DNA of 48,069 bases from Fidelibacterota bacterium (GTDB lineage Bacteria; Fidelibacterota; UBA8477; JABMPR01). Location: NCBI GenBank assembly GCA_013202495.1, contig JABMQQ010000195.1:1-48069 (forward strand). Direction: 5' to 3'. A program made the position numbers and the translations under genes. Below, piece by piece: positions 17,765 through 27,291 of the stretch; the stretch's first letter is position 1, and every line of letters begins with the position of its first letter. The notes below the pieces were generated by a model. It had not been told where the DNA came from and did no database searches. It saw nothing but the letters and a program-made list of their open reading frames with translations.

Positions 17765-20700
17765 CTACCTCACACAGCGGAAACCAATGGTGTTATAGGC
17801 GGCTGCAGGAACACCCTCACTGCGATACCAGACCTTGAGGTTGTCTGTGTAGTTGGACCAACTGCCGCCACGTAATACATAGGAATCATTGGCACCATCA
17901 TAGAAGGAGCTTGTCCATTCCCAGGCATTACCTACCATATCGTAAATGTTAAAGGGACTTACGCCAGAAGTTTGACCCACAGGTAGCATTTCATCAGAGC
18001 AACCTGAGAAATTTGCCAGATCACAATCTGGATCGGTATTACCCCAGGGATAGTCGAATTCCGTATCTGCACGAGCAGCGACTTCCCACTCTGCTTCAGT
18101 TGGAAGGGACCACTCATAGAAGGTAGCGAATGCATCAGCACCATGCCAGGTAACGCCTACCACTGGATGAAGCTCATAGCCGGGATCTATGGAAAAAGCT
18201 GAACCATCCCATTGAATGTGACCGCCTGTCATGGCCAGATTATAGACAACACTATCAACTGCACCACCTCTAAAATCCAATACCAACTCATCGTAAAATA
18301 TCTCACCGGCTACCAGGGCTTCTTCCATAAAAGCAGCAAATTGATTGTTTGTAACTTCGTAGCGCATCATTTCAAAATCGTCTGCAAGCACATGGTCAAA
18401 CACTCCTGATGGTACATCTGCATGACCCAGGGTGTATGTGGCAGCTGTTATGGTCTCCCATTCTGAGTACAGCCAGCCAACACTACCAGTGGCCTCATCG
18501 GTATAATCAGACTCCTGGCCATTGGCAAAGGCTGAGACGCGATAGACATATTCAATCCCGTATGATAACCCACTATCTATGTAGTTGGTAACATCAGCAG
18601 CTACCTCGGCGATCTGGGTAAATCCTGAACCATCATCACGATGAATGCGGAATCCCTCCTCGGCAGTTGAATTGTCCTGCCATTCCAGAAGTATTTCTGT
18701 GTCGTAGGAAGTCACAATCAGATCAGATGGTGTGATGTCCACCGGAGATTGAACGTTAATGATTGGTGTATAATTGGACTGCTCAGTTGCCGTATAGGCA
18801 GCAACCCGATAGCGATAGATAGTGTAATATTCAAGATCATCGTCTGAAAAGAAGGTGAAGTTGGCTCCCAGATTTCCAATTTCTACAAAAGTACCAGATC
18901 CATCATCTCGTTCAATCGTAAATCCATCTTCAAAGGTGCAATTGTCCACCCAGGATAAATCAATGGCGTTATCCTGCGTAATGGCCAGGAGATTTAATGG
19001 TGCAAAAGAAATGGGAGATTGCACAGTTATGATTGAGCTGTAATCTGATTCATCCGATGGGGTAAATGCAGAGATTCGATATCTGTAAGTCACACCTTCA
19101 ATCAAATCTGTATCAGAATAAATGGTAACATCGACTCCAACATCAGCAAGTGCTTCAAAACCACTCCCTAAATCACGTTCGATATGAAAACCCGATTCGA
19201 AGATGCAGTTATCCTGCCAGGAGAGATCAATTGAATTGTCAGTTACATAGGCAAAAAGGGAGGACGGAGTGAAGCTCAATGGAGACATGATGGTTGTAAT
19301 ATTTGAATAATTTGATACTACCTCACTCGTAAATGCAGAAGCACGATATCTATATTCTATACCATATTCTAGGTCCAGATCTGTGTAATTTGTGGTATTT
19401 GCTGCTACCTGATCCAACACTACAAATCCCAGCCCAGCATCTCGCTCAATAGAAAATCCTTCTTCAAATGAACATAGATCAGTCCAGCGTACCACCAGGC
19501 TGTTTGAAATGGCAGTGACAAACAGATTCTGAGGTGCAAACACAATGGGTGAATATATTGAAATACTCCATGAGTAATCTGATTGGGTATCACTGGTGAA
19601 AGCAGCTACTCTATATTGATAGTTTACAGCCTCGGATAAAGCTTCATCTGTGAAACTGGTAATGTTACTGGCAACTGTACCCAATACGGTGAAGCCAGTT
19701 CCTTCATCCCGTTCAATGATAAAGCCTTCTTCAAAAATGCATACATCAGACCAAGACAAACTGATGGAAGTATCATTGGAAGTGGCATTTAAATCCGTTG
19801 GCGTATAGCCCAAGGGGGAGAGGATTGAAAATGAAGTTGCATACTCTGATAGATCTGAACTTGTGTAGGCTGCCACACGATATCTATACGTCACATCATA
19901 GCTCATGTCTGAATCTAGATAACTTGTGGTACTGGGTGCCAGGTTTGCGATTTGGACATAATCTGCTCCAGCATTACGCTCCAGTACGTATCCTTCTTCA
20001 AAAATGCAATTGTCGTTCCAAACCAATTGAACACTATTATCGGAAACGCTTGCAGTCAAATATGAGGGATCATATTGTAGTGGGGATAATCTGGAAACCT
20101 CCCCAGAGTAATCCGACTGATCTTCACCATCAATTGCTGCAACCCGATAGTGGTAAACAGTTCCATACGCCATATCAACATCCAGATAACCGGTAATATT
20201 TGCAGCCAATTCAGCAATAATTACATACCCAGAACCGGCGTCTCTTTCCAGCACAAAACCATCCTCGAAAATACTATTATCCACCCAGCGAAGCTGGATT
20301 GATGTATCCACCGATGTAGCGGTTAAGCCTGTTGGAGCAAAATTCAAAGGCGATCCAATACTTGAACTACTCGAATATGAGGATTGTTCTTCTGGAGTGT
20401 ATGCCGATACTCGGTAATAGTACCATTCATCCTCTTCAATATTAAAGTCAGTATATGTCACCACATTGGCACCCACAGTATCGATTGTGAAATAACCATT
20501 ACCACCAGCTGAACCTTCGCCCCTCTCAATGATGAACCCGCTTTCAAAAATACATCTATCCTCCCAAGTCAGGATGATAGAAGTATCGTTACTTGTAAGT
20601 GCTAGATTGACAGGTGCAAATTGGAGTGGAGATAATCTGGAAATCTCCCCTGAGTAATCCGACTGATCTTCACCATCAATTGCTGCCACACGATAGTGGT

Positions 20701-22360
20701 AAACGATTCCATATGCCATATCCGCATCCAGATAACCGGTAATATTTTCAGCCAATTCAGCAAGAATTACAAATCCAGAACCGGCGTCTCTTTCCAGCAC
20801 AAAACCATCCTCAAAAATACAATTGTCCGTCCAACGTAATTCGATTGACGTATCCAGCACTGTAGCTGTCAAGCCTGTGGGAGCAAAAGTTAAAGGCGAT
20901 CCAATACCAGAGGTGCTAGAATAGTTAGATCGTTTATCTGGTACATATGCAGCGACTCGATAATAGTACCAGGCATCCTCTTCAAGATTGAAATCCGTAT
21001 AAGTCACCACATCGGCGCCAACGGTATCAATGGTGAGATACCCGCTACCCGTAACGGAACCTTCACCTCTTTGAATGATAAATCCAGTTTCAAAAATACA
21101 ATCGTCCTGCCAGTTGAGAATGATGGAAGTATCGTTGGATATGAGTGATAAGTTTGTGGGCGCAAAAATCAGTGGAGAATAAATCGAATAGTAATTAGCC
21201 CAATATGATTGCCTGGTTTCAGTGAAAGCCGCGACACGATAATCATAACTGATATCATATGCCATAGCCGTGTCTACATAAGAAGTCACATTAGCGCCCA
21301 ACTCAGCCAGGGGAAGCCATCCTAGCCCGGCCTTGCGCTCGAGCCGGAATCCGTCTTCAAAATTACAATTGTCCTGCCACCCTATTTGAATGGAATTGGT
21401 AAGTGCCATCGCAGCAAGATTACTGGGGGTGAAGAGCAGAGGCGAGTGGACTGTTGCTATATTTGAGTACTCAGAATTGACACCACCATAAAAAGCAGCG
21501 ATACGATACCTGTATTGCTTATCATACTCCAGGTCTACATCTAGATACAATGTGAGATCCGAGTCTACTGTGGCCAGGAGCTCATAACCATTTCCAGCAT
21601 CTCTCTCAATGATAAATCCAGCTTCGAAATGTGACTCATCATTCCATCTCAGGAGAATCGTTGTATCACTTGAACTGGCTGTTAAACCAGTTGGAATGAA
21701 CAATGCAGGAGAAGGAGATGCCACAATCCTGCCTACTGAAACATAGCTATTAATATCCGTCACCATGACCTGGTAATAATAAATCACCAGGGGATTCGCC
21801 GTGGAGTCATAGTAAACCGTATCTGCAGCAAGTGGACTCGTGAGAAGTGTCAGGGCAGAATCCATGGAAACCTTTTCGGATCTCAATACAGAATAGGATG
21901 CAAATTTTTCATGATCTGACATCTCCCAGATGAGCAGGTTGCCTTCAAGTTGAAAGCTGACATCCAGATCTTCTATGGGTGCTGGATGCGCTGTTGTATT
22001 GTCCACAATCACGACGATGGTATCACTATTGGCATAGTTGTCCTCCTCGTCCCAACCCTGGACATAGAGGATGTGTGATGAACCGTTCTCATAACCTTCT
22101 GTGACCCAGTCAAATGCATAGGGAGCGGTAGTATCGATCAAACCTGTGGCCTCGTGATCAACATAGAGCTCGGTACCGGCGACACCGGATTCATCAGTAG
22201 CAGTCGCACTGACCACCACTGTCTCAGACACTATGTCAGAAGTTGAGGGGGACTCGAGGACGATTACTGGTCCCGTTTCATCATCATCGGGGAGAAACAG
22301 GCTGCATGAATAATTAATTATTGTAAAAAGTATTAGTAGTGAAATAGCAATCTTACGCAT
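17765..22360 (-). CDS. Giant FnIII-repeat lipoprotein with C-terminal formylglycine-generating-enzyme-like domain
   Basis: 1531 residues. The lipoprotein signal has lipobox INYSC (C19). An Ig-like domain (about 30-130; GPVIVLESPS, TATDESGVAGTELYVD) is followed by one divergent and 12 clear fibronectin type III repeats of about 90 residues (pattern FAPTxLTA...SIxLxWxDNCIFEDGFxIERD, then YRYRVAA). The C-terminal ~230 residues are an FGE-sulfatase fold (YTLGHADVPSG, YEVTNNQFAAFM, LPTEAEWEVAARAD, YDMVGNAWEWTSSFY, VLRGGSW, IGFRCVR). Most such domains in long surface proteins are likely binding modules, not sulfatase-activating enzymes. It has no sorting tag. Two repeats were recently duplicated as a pair. 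Confidence 0.9.
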   Translation of the reverse strand: MRKIAISLLILFTIINYSCSLFLPDDDETGPVIVLESPSTSDIVSETVVVSATATDESGVAGTELYVDHEATGLIDTTAPYAFDWVTEGYENGSSHILYVQGWDEEDNYANSDTIVVIVDNTTAHPAPIEDLDVSFQLEGNLLIWEMSDHEKFASYSVLRSEKVSMDSALTLLTSPLAADTVYYDSTANPLVIYYYQVMVTDINSYVSVGRIVASPSPALFIPTGLTASSSDTTILLRWNDESHFEAGFIIERDAGNGYELLATVDSDLTLYLDVDLEYDKQYRYRIAAFYGGVNSEYSNIATVHSPLLFTPSNLAAMALTNSIQIGWQDNCNFEDGFRLERKAGLGWLPLAELGANVTSYVDTAMAYDISYDYRVAAFTETRQSYWANYYSIYSPLIFAPTNLSLISNDTSIILNWQDDCIFETGFIIQRGEGSVTGSGYLTIDTVGADVVTYTDFNLEEDAWYYYRVAAYVPDKRSNYSSTSGIGSPLTFAPTGLTATVLDTSIELRWTDNCIFEDGFVLERDAGSGFVILAELAENITGYLDADMAYGIVYHYRVAAIDGEDQSDYSGEISRLSPLQFAPVNLALTSNDTSIILTWEDRCIFESGFIIERGEGSAGGNGYFTIDTVGANVVTYTDFNIEEDEWYYYRVSAYTPEEQSSYSSSSSIGSPLNFAPTGLTATSVDTSIQLRWVDNSIFEDGFVLERDAGSGYVIIAELAANITGYLDVDMAYGTVYHYRVAAIDGEDQSDYSGEVSRLSPLQYDPSYLTASVSDNSVQLVWNDNCIFEEGYVLERNAGADYVQIANLAPSTTSYLDSDMSYDVTYRYRVAAYTSSDLSEYATSFSILSPLGYTPTDLNATSNDTSISLSWSDVCIFEEGFIIERDEGTGFTVLGTVASNITSFTDEALSEAVNYQYRVAAFTSDTQSDYSWSISIYSPIVFAPQNLFVTAISNSLVVRWTDLCSFEEGFSIERDAGLGFVVLDQVAANTTNYTDLDLEYGIEYRYRASAFTSEVVSNYSNITTIMSPLSFTPSSLFAYVTDNSIDLSWQDNCIFESGFHIERDLGSGFEALADVGVDVTIYSDTDLIEGVTYRYRISAFTPSDESDYSSIITVQSPISFAPLNLLAITQDNAIDLSWVDNCTFEDGFTIERDDGSGTFVEIGNLGANFTFFSDDDLEYYTIYRYRVAAYTATEQSNYTPIINVQSPVDITPSDLIVTSYDTEILLEWQDNSTAEEGFRIHRDDGSGFTQIAEVAADVTNYIDSGLSYGIEYVYRVSAFANGQESDYTDEATGSVGWLYSEWETITAATYTLGHADVPSGVFDHVLADDFEMMRYEVTNNQFAAFMEEALVAGEIFYDELVLDFRGGAVDSVVYNLAMTGGHIQWDGSAFSIDPGYELHPVVGVTWHGADAFATFYEWSLPTEAEWEVAARADTEFDYPWGNTDPDCDLANFSGCSDEMLPVGQTSGVSPFNIYDMVGNAWEWTSSFYDGANDSYVLRGGSWSNYTDNLKVWYRSEGVPAAAYNTIGFRCVR
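20075..21165 (-). repeat. Tandem duplication of a two-FnIII block inside the giant lipoprotein gene
   Basis: The roughly 545-base blocks 20075-20620 and 20621-21165 (approximate edges) each encode an ERGEGS-type FnIII repeat followed by an ERDAGSG-type repeat ending in DGEDQSDYSGE-SRLSPLQ. Stretches of more than 30 bases are identical at 20105-20140 and 20652-20687, whereas other repeats in the gene are diverged. This indicates recent in-frame expansion. Confidence 0.75.
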
Positions 22361-22615
22361 AAATCCCTCTCAGTTCATTTATACATCCCGAAGTAGACGC
22401 GGGAAAAAGGCATGGCGTTTTTTTTGACAATAGAATTGATAAAAAATCCATAAGGCATGAAATTACTCTCCGCTCAAAGTAAGACCAAGCATTTATGGAA
22501 GCGCAGAATGATCTCTGCCACGGTTTGATGAAACAAGAAAGCTTACAGACTGATGAGAACTTGAATCAATTCTTTGCTCAGTATTAAGAGGATAATAACC
22601 AGTCTGTCCCAGAAA

Positions 22616-23419
22616 TTACTTTAGACTGAAAAAGGCTTTGATGCCGACATCAATTTTTAGTTGAGTCGCCTCGTTGTCCCGGGTATTCTTATTACCATCG
22701 TATTCCGAAGTCTGATCTAATCCACTTAGATAATTGAATCCAAGATTCAAATATACATTGCTGGCCAGTTTATGGAGATATCCCCCTTGGAGCAAAATGA
22801 AATCTAAACTGGATTTATAATCATCGTCTTCATCTCCACTTGTGCCCTTGGCATAACCTGCTCCGAGATAAATATTGGAGCTGGTATAATAGCTAGCTGC
22901 CAAACCGTAGATATTGAATGAGTCCTCAGATTCACCCATGGAATATTTGGTCATGCTGACGATGGCATCAACGGATACACCATCAATAACAAAGTAGCTC
23001 AACATGGGGGTTACGGTAAAGCTGAGGAAATTAAACTCATTACCGATAGTTGAGACGGTGGTTCCATCATCCTCCGCATCGTTCTTTAATGAACTATAGT
23101 TAAAGAGAGAGCCGGCACTCAGGGTACCGGCTGTGAAGGGATGGTCAATCATAGTTGCCAGCTCAAAGTTTTCAGCCATTGTAGAAATATCATTATTTGA
23201 AGCTTCCAAATTTAAGGAGCCTTTTTTGAAAAGTCCAATTCTTGCTACCCTTTCCAAAGCTATTGGTTGTGCATTTGAAGTATTTTGCTCTTTGAACATG
23301 ACATGCTCATCGGTCTTTTCTATAAATGTCCCGAGGTAAGTAACACCAAATTTGGTTATAAGTGTGTCCTGACCCAGTAGAACAGAACTTACAATCATTA
23401 AAATCAATACAAATCGCAT
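22616..23419 (-). CDS. Uncharacterised outer-membrane beta-barrel-like protein
   Basis: 267 residues. A signal peptide (MRFVLILMIVSSVLLGQ) is followed by a short N-terminal segment typical of FCB envelope proteins (DTLITKFGVTYLGTFIEKTDEHVMFKEQ, as in 'expressed upon stress'-type domains). A predicted barrel of amphipathic strands ends in KAFFSLK. A strong AGGAGGGGAAG site precedes the ATG. Exact family not recognised. The N-terminal layout resembles the 210-residue protein at 31.7-32.3 kb, suggesting two members of one family. Confidence 0.75.
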   Translation of the reverse strand: MRFVLILMIVSSVLLGQDTLITKFGVTYLGTFIEKTDEHVMFKEQNTSNAQPIALERVARIGLFKKGSLNLEASNNDISTMAENFELATMIDHPFTAGTLSAGSLFNYSSLKNDAEDDGTTVSTIGNEFNFLSFTVTPMLSYFVIDGVSVDAIVSMTKYSMGESEDSFNIYGLAASYYTSSNIYLGAGYAKGTSGDEDDDYKSSLDFILLQGGYLHKLASNVYLNLGFNYLSGLDQTSEYDGNKNTRDNEATQLKIDVGIKAFFSLK

Positions 23420-23675
23420 GATCTTCCCCTCCTTGAATTATATGTAGCCCAGTTGTATCATTTTTGATTTATTGAACAATGTAAAGTGGTGTCCCAGTTC
23501 AGCAACTTATTAAACTGGATATTTAAAGGTTCTAATTCACTAAAAGATTGGATTGCAGACTGACAAGAATCTCAATCAGTTCTTCGACCAATTCTAGTCC
23601 AGTTGTGTTCATTGAATGAGAGATCTTTTTGACGGATTAGTGGCGGATGGTCGTATTGAAACCTAGATGTTACAA

Positions 23676-24125
23676 TTAGCCACCCTTGATTGATCCGTCA
23701 TGTTTGAGCTTAAGGTCTTTTTCTAGAAATGAGGTTTTCTTCTTAACTTTAATTTCCCACTCCTCACCATCTTTACACTTATAGTAATATGAGGAATCAG
23801 AAAAATTATTCCCGGTTAATTCTCCTGGTTTTATATGATTCCAAGACGCTCCAATCACATACACATCCTTATCCTCAATAGGATACCAGCCATATTCAGC
23901 ATAATACCAGTTAAGCTCAGATCTGATACTTCCCATGGCTGCAATGGCTTCGGCCCTTTTCGCTGAATAGACGCTGTCTAAATACATGGGTACTCCAATG
24001 GCAGCCAAAATTCCGATAATCACAATAACGATCATTAGTTCAAGTAATGAAAATCCATGCGTCAGTTCTGATGTGTGTGGTTTCAGTTCATTCTCCCCGA
24101 GTGTTTCAAATATACCACAACGCAA
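23676..24125 (-). CDS. Type IV pilin / type II pseudopilin-like protein
   Basis: 149 residues. The prepilin peptidase site is THG followed by FSLLELMIVIVIIGILAAIGVP, with Glu5 of the mature protein present. A globular part of about 100 residues has aromatic strands and two Cys-free sheets. The start is uncertain: TTG at 24125 gives a long leader, while a CTG nearer the cleavage site has GGGGAG upstream. It is isolated from other pilus genes, so it may be a minor or orphan pilin. Confidence 0.82.
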   Translation of the reverse strand: MRCGIFETLGENELKPHTSELTHGFSLLELMIVIVIIGILAAIGVPMYLDSVYSAKRAEAIAAMGSIRSELNWYYAEYGWYPIEDKDVYVIGASWNHIKPGELTGNNFSDSSYYYKCKDGEEWEIKVKKKTSFLEKDLKLKHDGSIKGG

Positions 24126-24520
24126 TAAATGTGCCTATTTATATTTTTCGTCCTTTCTGTATTATTATTAACGACTTATGATACTTTTCTTAAATTAAGA
24201 TTTATAGTCAGCTGTCGTATTTATGCGATAATTATAAGAATATATTCCTTCAGTAGCGTTTGGTGCCTCGGTAGATTCCAAGTGAACTCACAGGCAATAA
24301 TTGATTCTAACAGTTGGATCAGTTGAAAACACCAAATATCCATATCATATCGATATAGCTATATATCATATCCTGTTGGTAAACTCTGTTTTTGAAAGAT
24401 TGGCATACCTTTATATGTACTATATTTTCAATAGTTTACATGCGTAAATATAAACATGGCATATGGTTTGAGATAGTAGGTGGCATGAACGAATTAATCA
24501 AAGCCACCAAGGAGGCAATC
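24126..24520. other. AT-rich intergenic region with a spaced ATATCATAT direct repeat
   Basis: No gene is supported in these 395 bases between divergent genes. ATATCATAT occurs at 24342-24350 and again at 24363-24371, 21 bases apart start to start (two helical turns), with a nearly symmetric core between them. This is a candidate regulator site for either flanking gene. Confidence 0.35.
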
Positions 24521-24889
24521 ATGATCAAAACGAAACTTACTTTAACCGCTCTTTTACTTCTCATCAGCACAGTCAGTTTGACAGCTGAACCCATTTCAAC
24601 TAATTATACCGCTGGTCCAGAACCGGTCTATGGCTGGGACAATCTGGAAGATAACGCTGAATATCCCTCTATCACTAGAGGCCTATGCTGTGCAACATCA
24701 GTAGTGGTGAACTTCAAGATCGATGCAATTGGAACAGTATCCCAGATTGAAGTCACAAAGAGTGGCGGAGCACCTTATGATCAGGCTGCAATTGATGCCG
24801 TCATGAGTACCAAGTGGAATCCTGCCATGCAGAATGGTAATGCCACACCAGTCTCATTCTCAGTTCCTTTTGAGTTCTACTCAAAATAG
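24521..24889 (+). CDS. Secreted TonB C-terminal-domain protein
   Basis: ATG at 24521 is chosen because AAGGAGG lies at 24509-24515 and it gives a signal peptide (MIKTKLTLTALLLLISTVSLTA). The earlier in-frame start at 24392 has neither. The 122-residue product has one TonB-like C-terminal domain (VVVNFKIDAIGTVSQIEVTKSGGAPYDQAAIDAVMSTKWNPA). It has no N-terminal membrane anchor or proline-rich arm, so it is not a full energy transducer. Such stand-alone domains may sit in the periplasm as accessory or surface modules. Confidence 0.82.
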   Translation: MIKTKLTLTALLLLISTVSLTAEPISTNYTAGPEPVYGWDNLEDNAEYPSITRGLCCATSVVVNFKIDAIGTVSQIEVTKSGGAPYDQAAIDAVMSTKWNPAMQNGNATPVSFSVPFEFYSK

Positions 24890-24934
24890 TTGACTGCTCC
24901 AAACGTTATTTGACAGATCGTCCCTTTGATATAA

Positions 24935-24967
24935 AAAAAGCCCATCACGTAGAGTGATGGGCTTTTT
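24935..24967. terminator. Bidirectional intrinsic terminator
   Basis: A 14-base perfect stem (AAAAAGCCCATCAC / GTGATGGGCTTTTT) with a GTAGA loop. It has A- and T-tracts on both sides and lies between the convergent TonB-domain and URO-D genes. Confidence 0.92.
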
Positions 24968-24989
24968 ATTTTGTACAAAATTTTAAGAT

Positions 24990-26084
24990 TTAGCTGTAGT
25001 ATCCATGTTTCCGTGTGGCTTCAAACATGGCAATACAATTTTCAGGACGAACCCCTGGATGCAGCGAATTTGAAGAACAGAGGATCATCCCACCTCCTTC
25101 ACTTCCATCAGCCAGGGCTTGTATGACTGCCTGCTCAACCTCCTCGGTAGTACCAAAGGGAAGCAGATCAACACAATCGATGTTTCCCAGAAGACAGATT
25201 TTGTCTCCACAATAATCCTTAACCTTTTTTAAATGCATTCCGGCCTGGGGCTCCAGAGGGTTAAGGCCATCATAGCCGGTCTCCAATAAAGTGTCCATGA
25301 GCGGCCAGAGGTTTCCATCAGAGTGCCGGACCACCTTTAAACCCATTTTATGAGCCTTCACCACGAGTTGTCGATTATAATGATTTACAAATGTATTGAA
25401 CTGCTCCGGGGAGATCAGGGGTCCCTGGGTCATGGCAATGTCGTCCTCAATCACCAGAACATCTAGTCCAGCTGCCACCAGATAATCGATTTGGATCAAA
25501 TTGAAGTCCAGTGTCATCTGTGCAACTGCATGAACAAAATCTGGATCTGTCATCATACTCATGAGCAAGTTGTTCATTCCCAATAGTCGCCATGAACGCA
25601 CAAAGGTGCCTCGCATAAGCCAAAAAGTTGCTTTGCGCCCCTGGAATTGATTCACGGCAAGCTGTAGTAGCCCTAGATCTTCTGGTTTTGGTGTTGGTGG
25701 TTTAAAATTTTTCAACTCCTCGAATGTGTTTATAGGATGCCCAACAGGTACCGGAATTCCATATTCCGACAGTTCATAGATGACGCCAAAGCCATCTTTT
25801 ACATGTGTCTCATCCACAAAAGTCTCATGGTTAACCTCGAAGGTGGTAATTCCATCAATATCGAAGTGTTCATGTATCATGAAGAGGGTTTCCATCATGA
25901 GCATTTTATCCTGTTCGCTCATAAGTCTGAAATCCTGAACGTCAGGTAAACCCTCTCGGAGCTTTTTGCCAATACCTATGATAGGGGCTTCATTAATTCC
26001 ATGGATGTACAAGGGGACACAATCAGGTTTGTCCAGCTCCAGGGCAGTTATAATTCTTTGTTTTCCGTTCAAGTCATGCTCCAT
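24990..26084 (-). CDS. Uroporphyrinogen decarboxylase (URO-D) family protein, methyltransferase-like
   Basis: 364 residues of the URO-D/MtaA/CmuA superfamily: KQRIITALELDKPDCVPLY at the start, DGLNPLEPQAGMHLKKVKDYCGDKICLLGNID in the barrel, and GGMILCSSNSLHPGVRPENCIAMFEATRKHG at the end. Real HemE usually has the FAGAPFTL-type and RQAGR motifs, which are not seen, so a corrinoid- or cofactor-dependent methyltransferase role is more likely than heme synthesis. The substrate cannot be told. No corrinoid protein or activase adjoins it. Confidence 0.85.
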   Translation of the reverse strand: MEHDLNGKQRIITALELDKPDCVPLYIHGINEAPIIGIGKKLREGLPDVQDFRLMSEQDKMLMMETLFMIHEHFDIDGITTFEVNHETFVDETHVKDGFGVIYELSEYGIPVPVGHPINTFEELKNFKPPTPKPEDLGLLQLAVNQFQGRKATFWLMRGTFVRSWRLLGMNNLLMSMMTDPDFVHAVAQMTLDFNLIQIDYLVAAGLDVLVIEDDIAMTQGPLISPEQFNTFVNHYNRQLVVKAHKMGLKVVRHSDGNLWPLMDTLLETGYDGLNPLEPQAGMHLKKVKDYCGDKICLLGNIDCVDLLPFGTTEEVEQAVIQALADGSEGGGMILCSSNSLHPGVRPENCIAMFEATRKHGYYS

Positions 26085-26320
26085 TCTCAGATGAAGATAG
26101 CATCAAATCTCCCGCCAGAATTTTGAACAGCGACTACAACAATATCTGACATTAATGGAAACGAAATTAGATTACGATTAATTTATGAAGTAAAGATTAC
26201 CTATCAACATCTATCCCCGACACTCATAATATGGTAGGGATAGAAAAGTGGCTGGACTAACACGCCAGGAACCAATCCTGTCACTCCGGAACGTTTCTAG
26301 CCGTTTTTGGGGGAAGCGAC

Positions 26321-26839
26321 CTAAAAAATTGAATAGCGGGCGGCAGCCATACCAATGACTGAAATAATCATAAAAACGAGGGCCGTTTTTCCAACTTTCC
26401 CAAGTCTTTCGACTAAGGCTTGCATTTCACTTAATTTTTCAGGATTGGGTGGAGCATCACTTGACTGCAGCTCTGCACCGACCACACCCATTTGATTGAA
26501 TATCCGGCGGATAAAATGGATGGCAATAAACCAGGCGATGATTCCTGATACGCTACCGAGGGTAATAATAAGTCCCCAGCCAGAGTTGATAAAGGAATGC
26601 TGGAGATTGGAGATAATCCCAAGCTGGATGAGCCCAGTGAACATGGTAAGTGTTGCCGCAAGATAAACGGATGTCATCAGACGGGTTTTGCGCATTAAAT
26701 ATTGGAGGGTCTTTTGCCCTTCAGCTCCAGTGGCTCTGATTGTTGGTTGGAGGAAAGCCAGATTGAAGATGGCAAAGCCAACCCAGAATACACCTGACAA
26801 AATGTGAATTACTCGCAAAATAATCATTAGAATATTCAT
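26321..26839 (-). CDS. Four-helix membrane protein (CopD/DUF2269-like)
   Basis: 172 residues with four membrane segments (about 5-25, 53-75, 85-110, 145-168) and a short soluble loop. HIL in RVIHILSGVFWVGFAIFN resembles the heme/copper-type helix of CopD-like and DUF2269 proteins (H-x-x-x-G-x-x-W-x-G). Function unknown; a b-heme or copper role would be inference. Ribosome site AAGGAGAAT lies upstream. No adjacent redox genes. Confidence 0.75.
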   Translation of the reverse strand: MNILMIILRVIHILSGVFWVGFAIFNLAFLQPTIRATGAEGQKTLQYLMRKTRLMTSVYLAATLTMFTGLIQLGIISNLQHSFINSGWGLIITLGSVSGIIAWFIAIHFIRRIFNQMGVVGAELQSSDAPPNPEKLSEMQALVERLGKVGKTALVFMIISVIGMAAARYSIF

Positions 26840-27150
26840 TATAGATTCTCCTTTTAAGTAGCATTCAGATTCACCTCAACGGATACAATAGAGCTCAAGT
26901 TGGTGAATCATTGAGGTAATGTGACTTATTTAGTCATATTAATAAATCAGAGATGGATCACAAGTCCAAAATACTCCAGAGGTTAGCAATTTATGATAGT
27001 CGCTGCACGATACAGAAAACCCCACGATGTGAGGTTTTCATAGTAAATCAGCGTGGACATATTCGCGTCACTCGATTCGCGAAAATGTGCCATGCCTCCA
27101 CGTATGAAGGTCACCAGTATAAATTTTACTTCAAATAGACCATCCATCTA
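26840..27150. other. Intergenic with an intrinsic-terminator-like hairpin
   Basis: No gene is supported. GAAAACC (27015-27021) and GGTTTTC (27033-27039) form a stem with an inner CAC/GTG pair, giving a compact hairpin that ends in T's on either strand. It lies upstream of the membrane protein gene and downstream of the gene ending at 27290, so it could end the latter's transcript. Confidence 0.4.
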
Positions 27151-27291
27151 CTCCCCTATGGGGTCAACCAGTCTTCGTCAAAAGGGGACTCCGCCCCAGC
27201 AGGCGATGGATAAACCAATCTGCGCCCCTTCGGGGTCTACCAGTCTTCGTCTTTATGGGACTTCGCCCTGGCAGGCGATTGGTAAATCTTT
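27151..27291. repeat. Two imperfect ~71-base tandem repeats at the 3' end of a secreted-protein gene
   Basis: 27151-27221 and 27222-27291 share GGGGTC-CCAGTCTTCGTC, a GGGAC-CGCCC stem and GGCGAT-GGTAAA. Each can fold as a hairpin. The second copy runs into the stop codon of the gene at 27290-29965. Short frames through it look coding but are repeat artefacts. Confidence 0.7.

Noticed and set aside
20075-21165. CRISPR-like array in the repeated FnIII gene
   Set aside because: Repeats are coding, ~270 bases per domain, with no short identical repeats and spacers.
24990-26084. HemE (heme synthesis) call for the URO-D family gene
   Set aside because: HemE-specific motifs were not found and no heme genes adjoin; the methyltransferase-type branch fits better.
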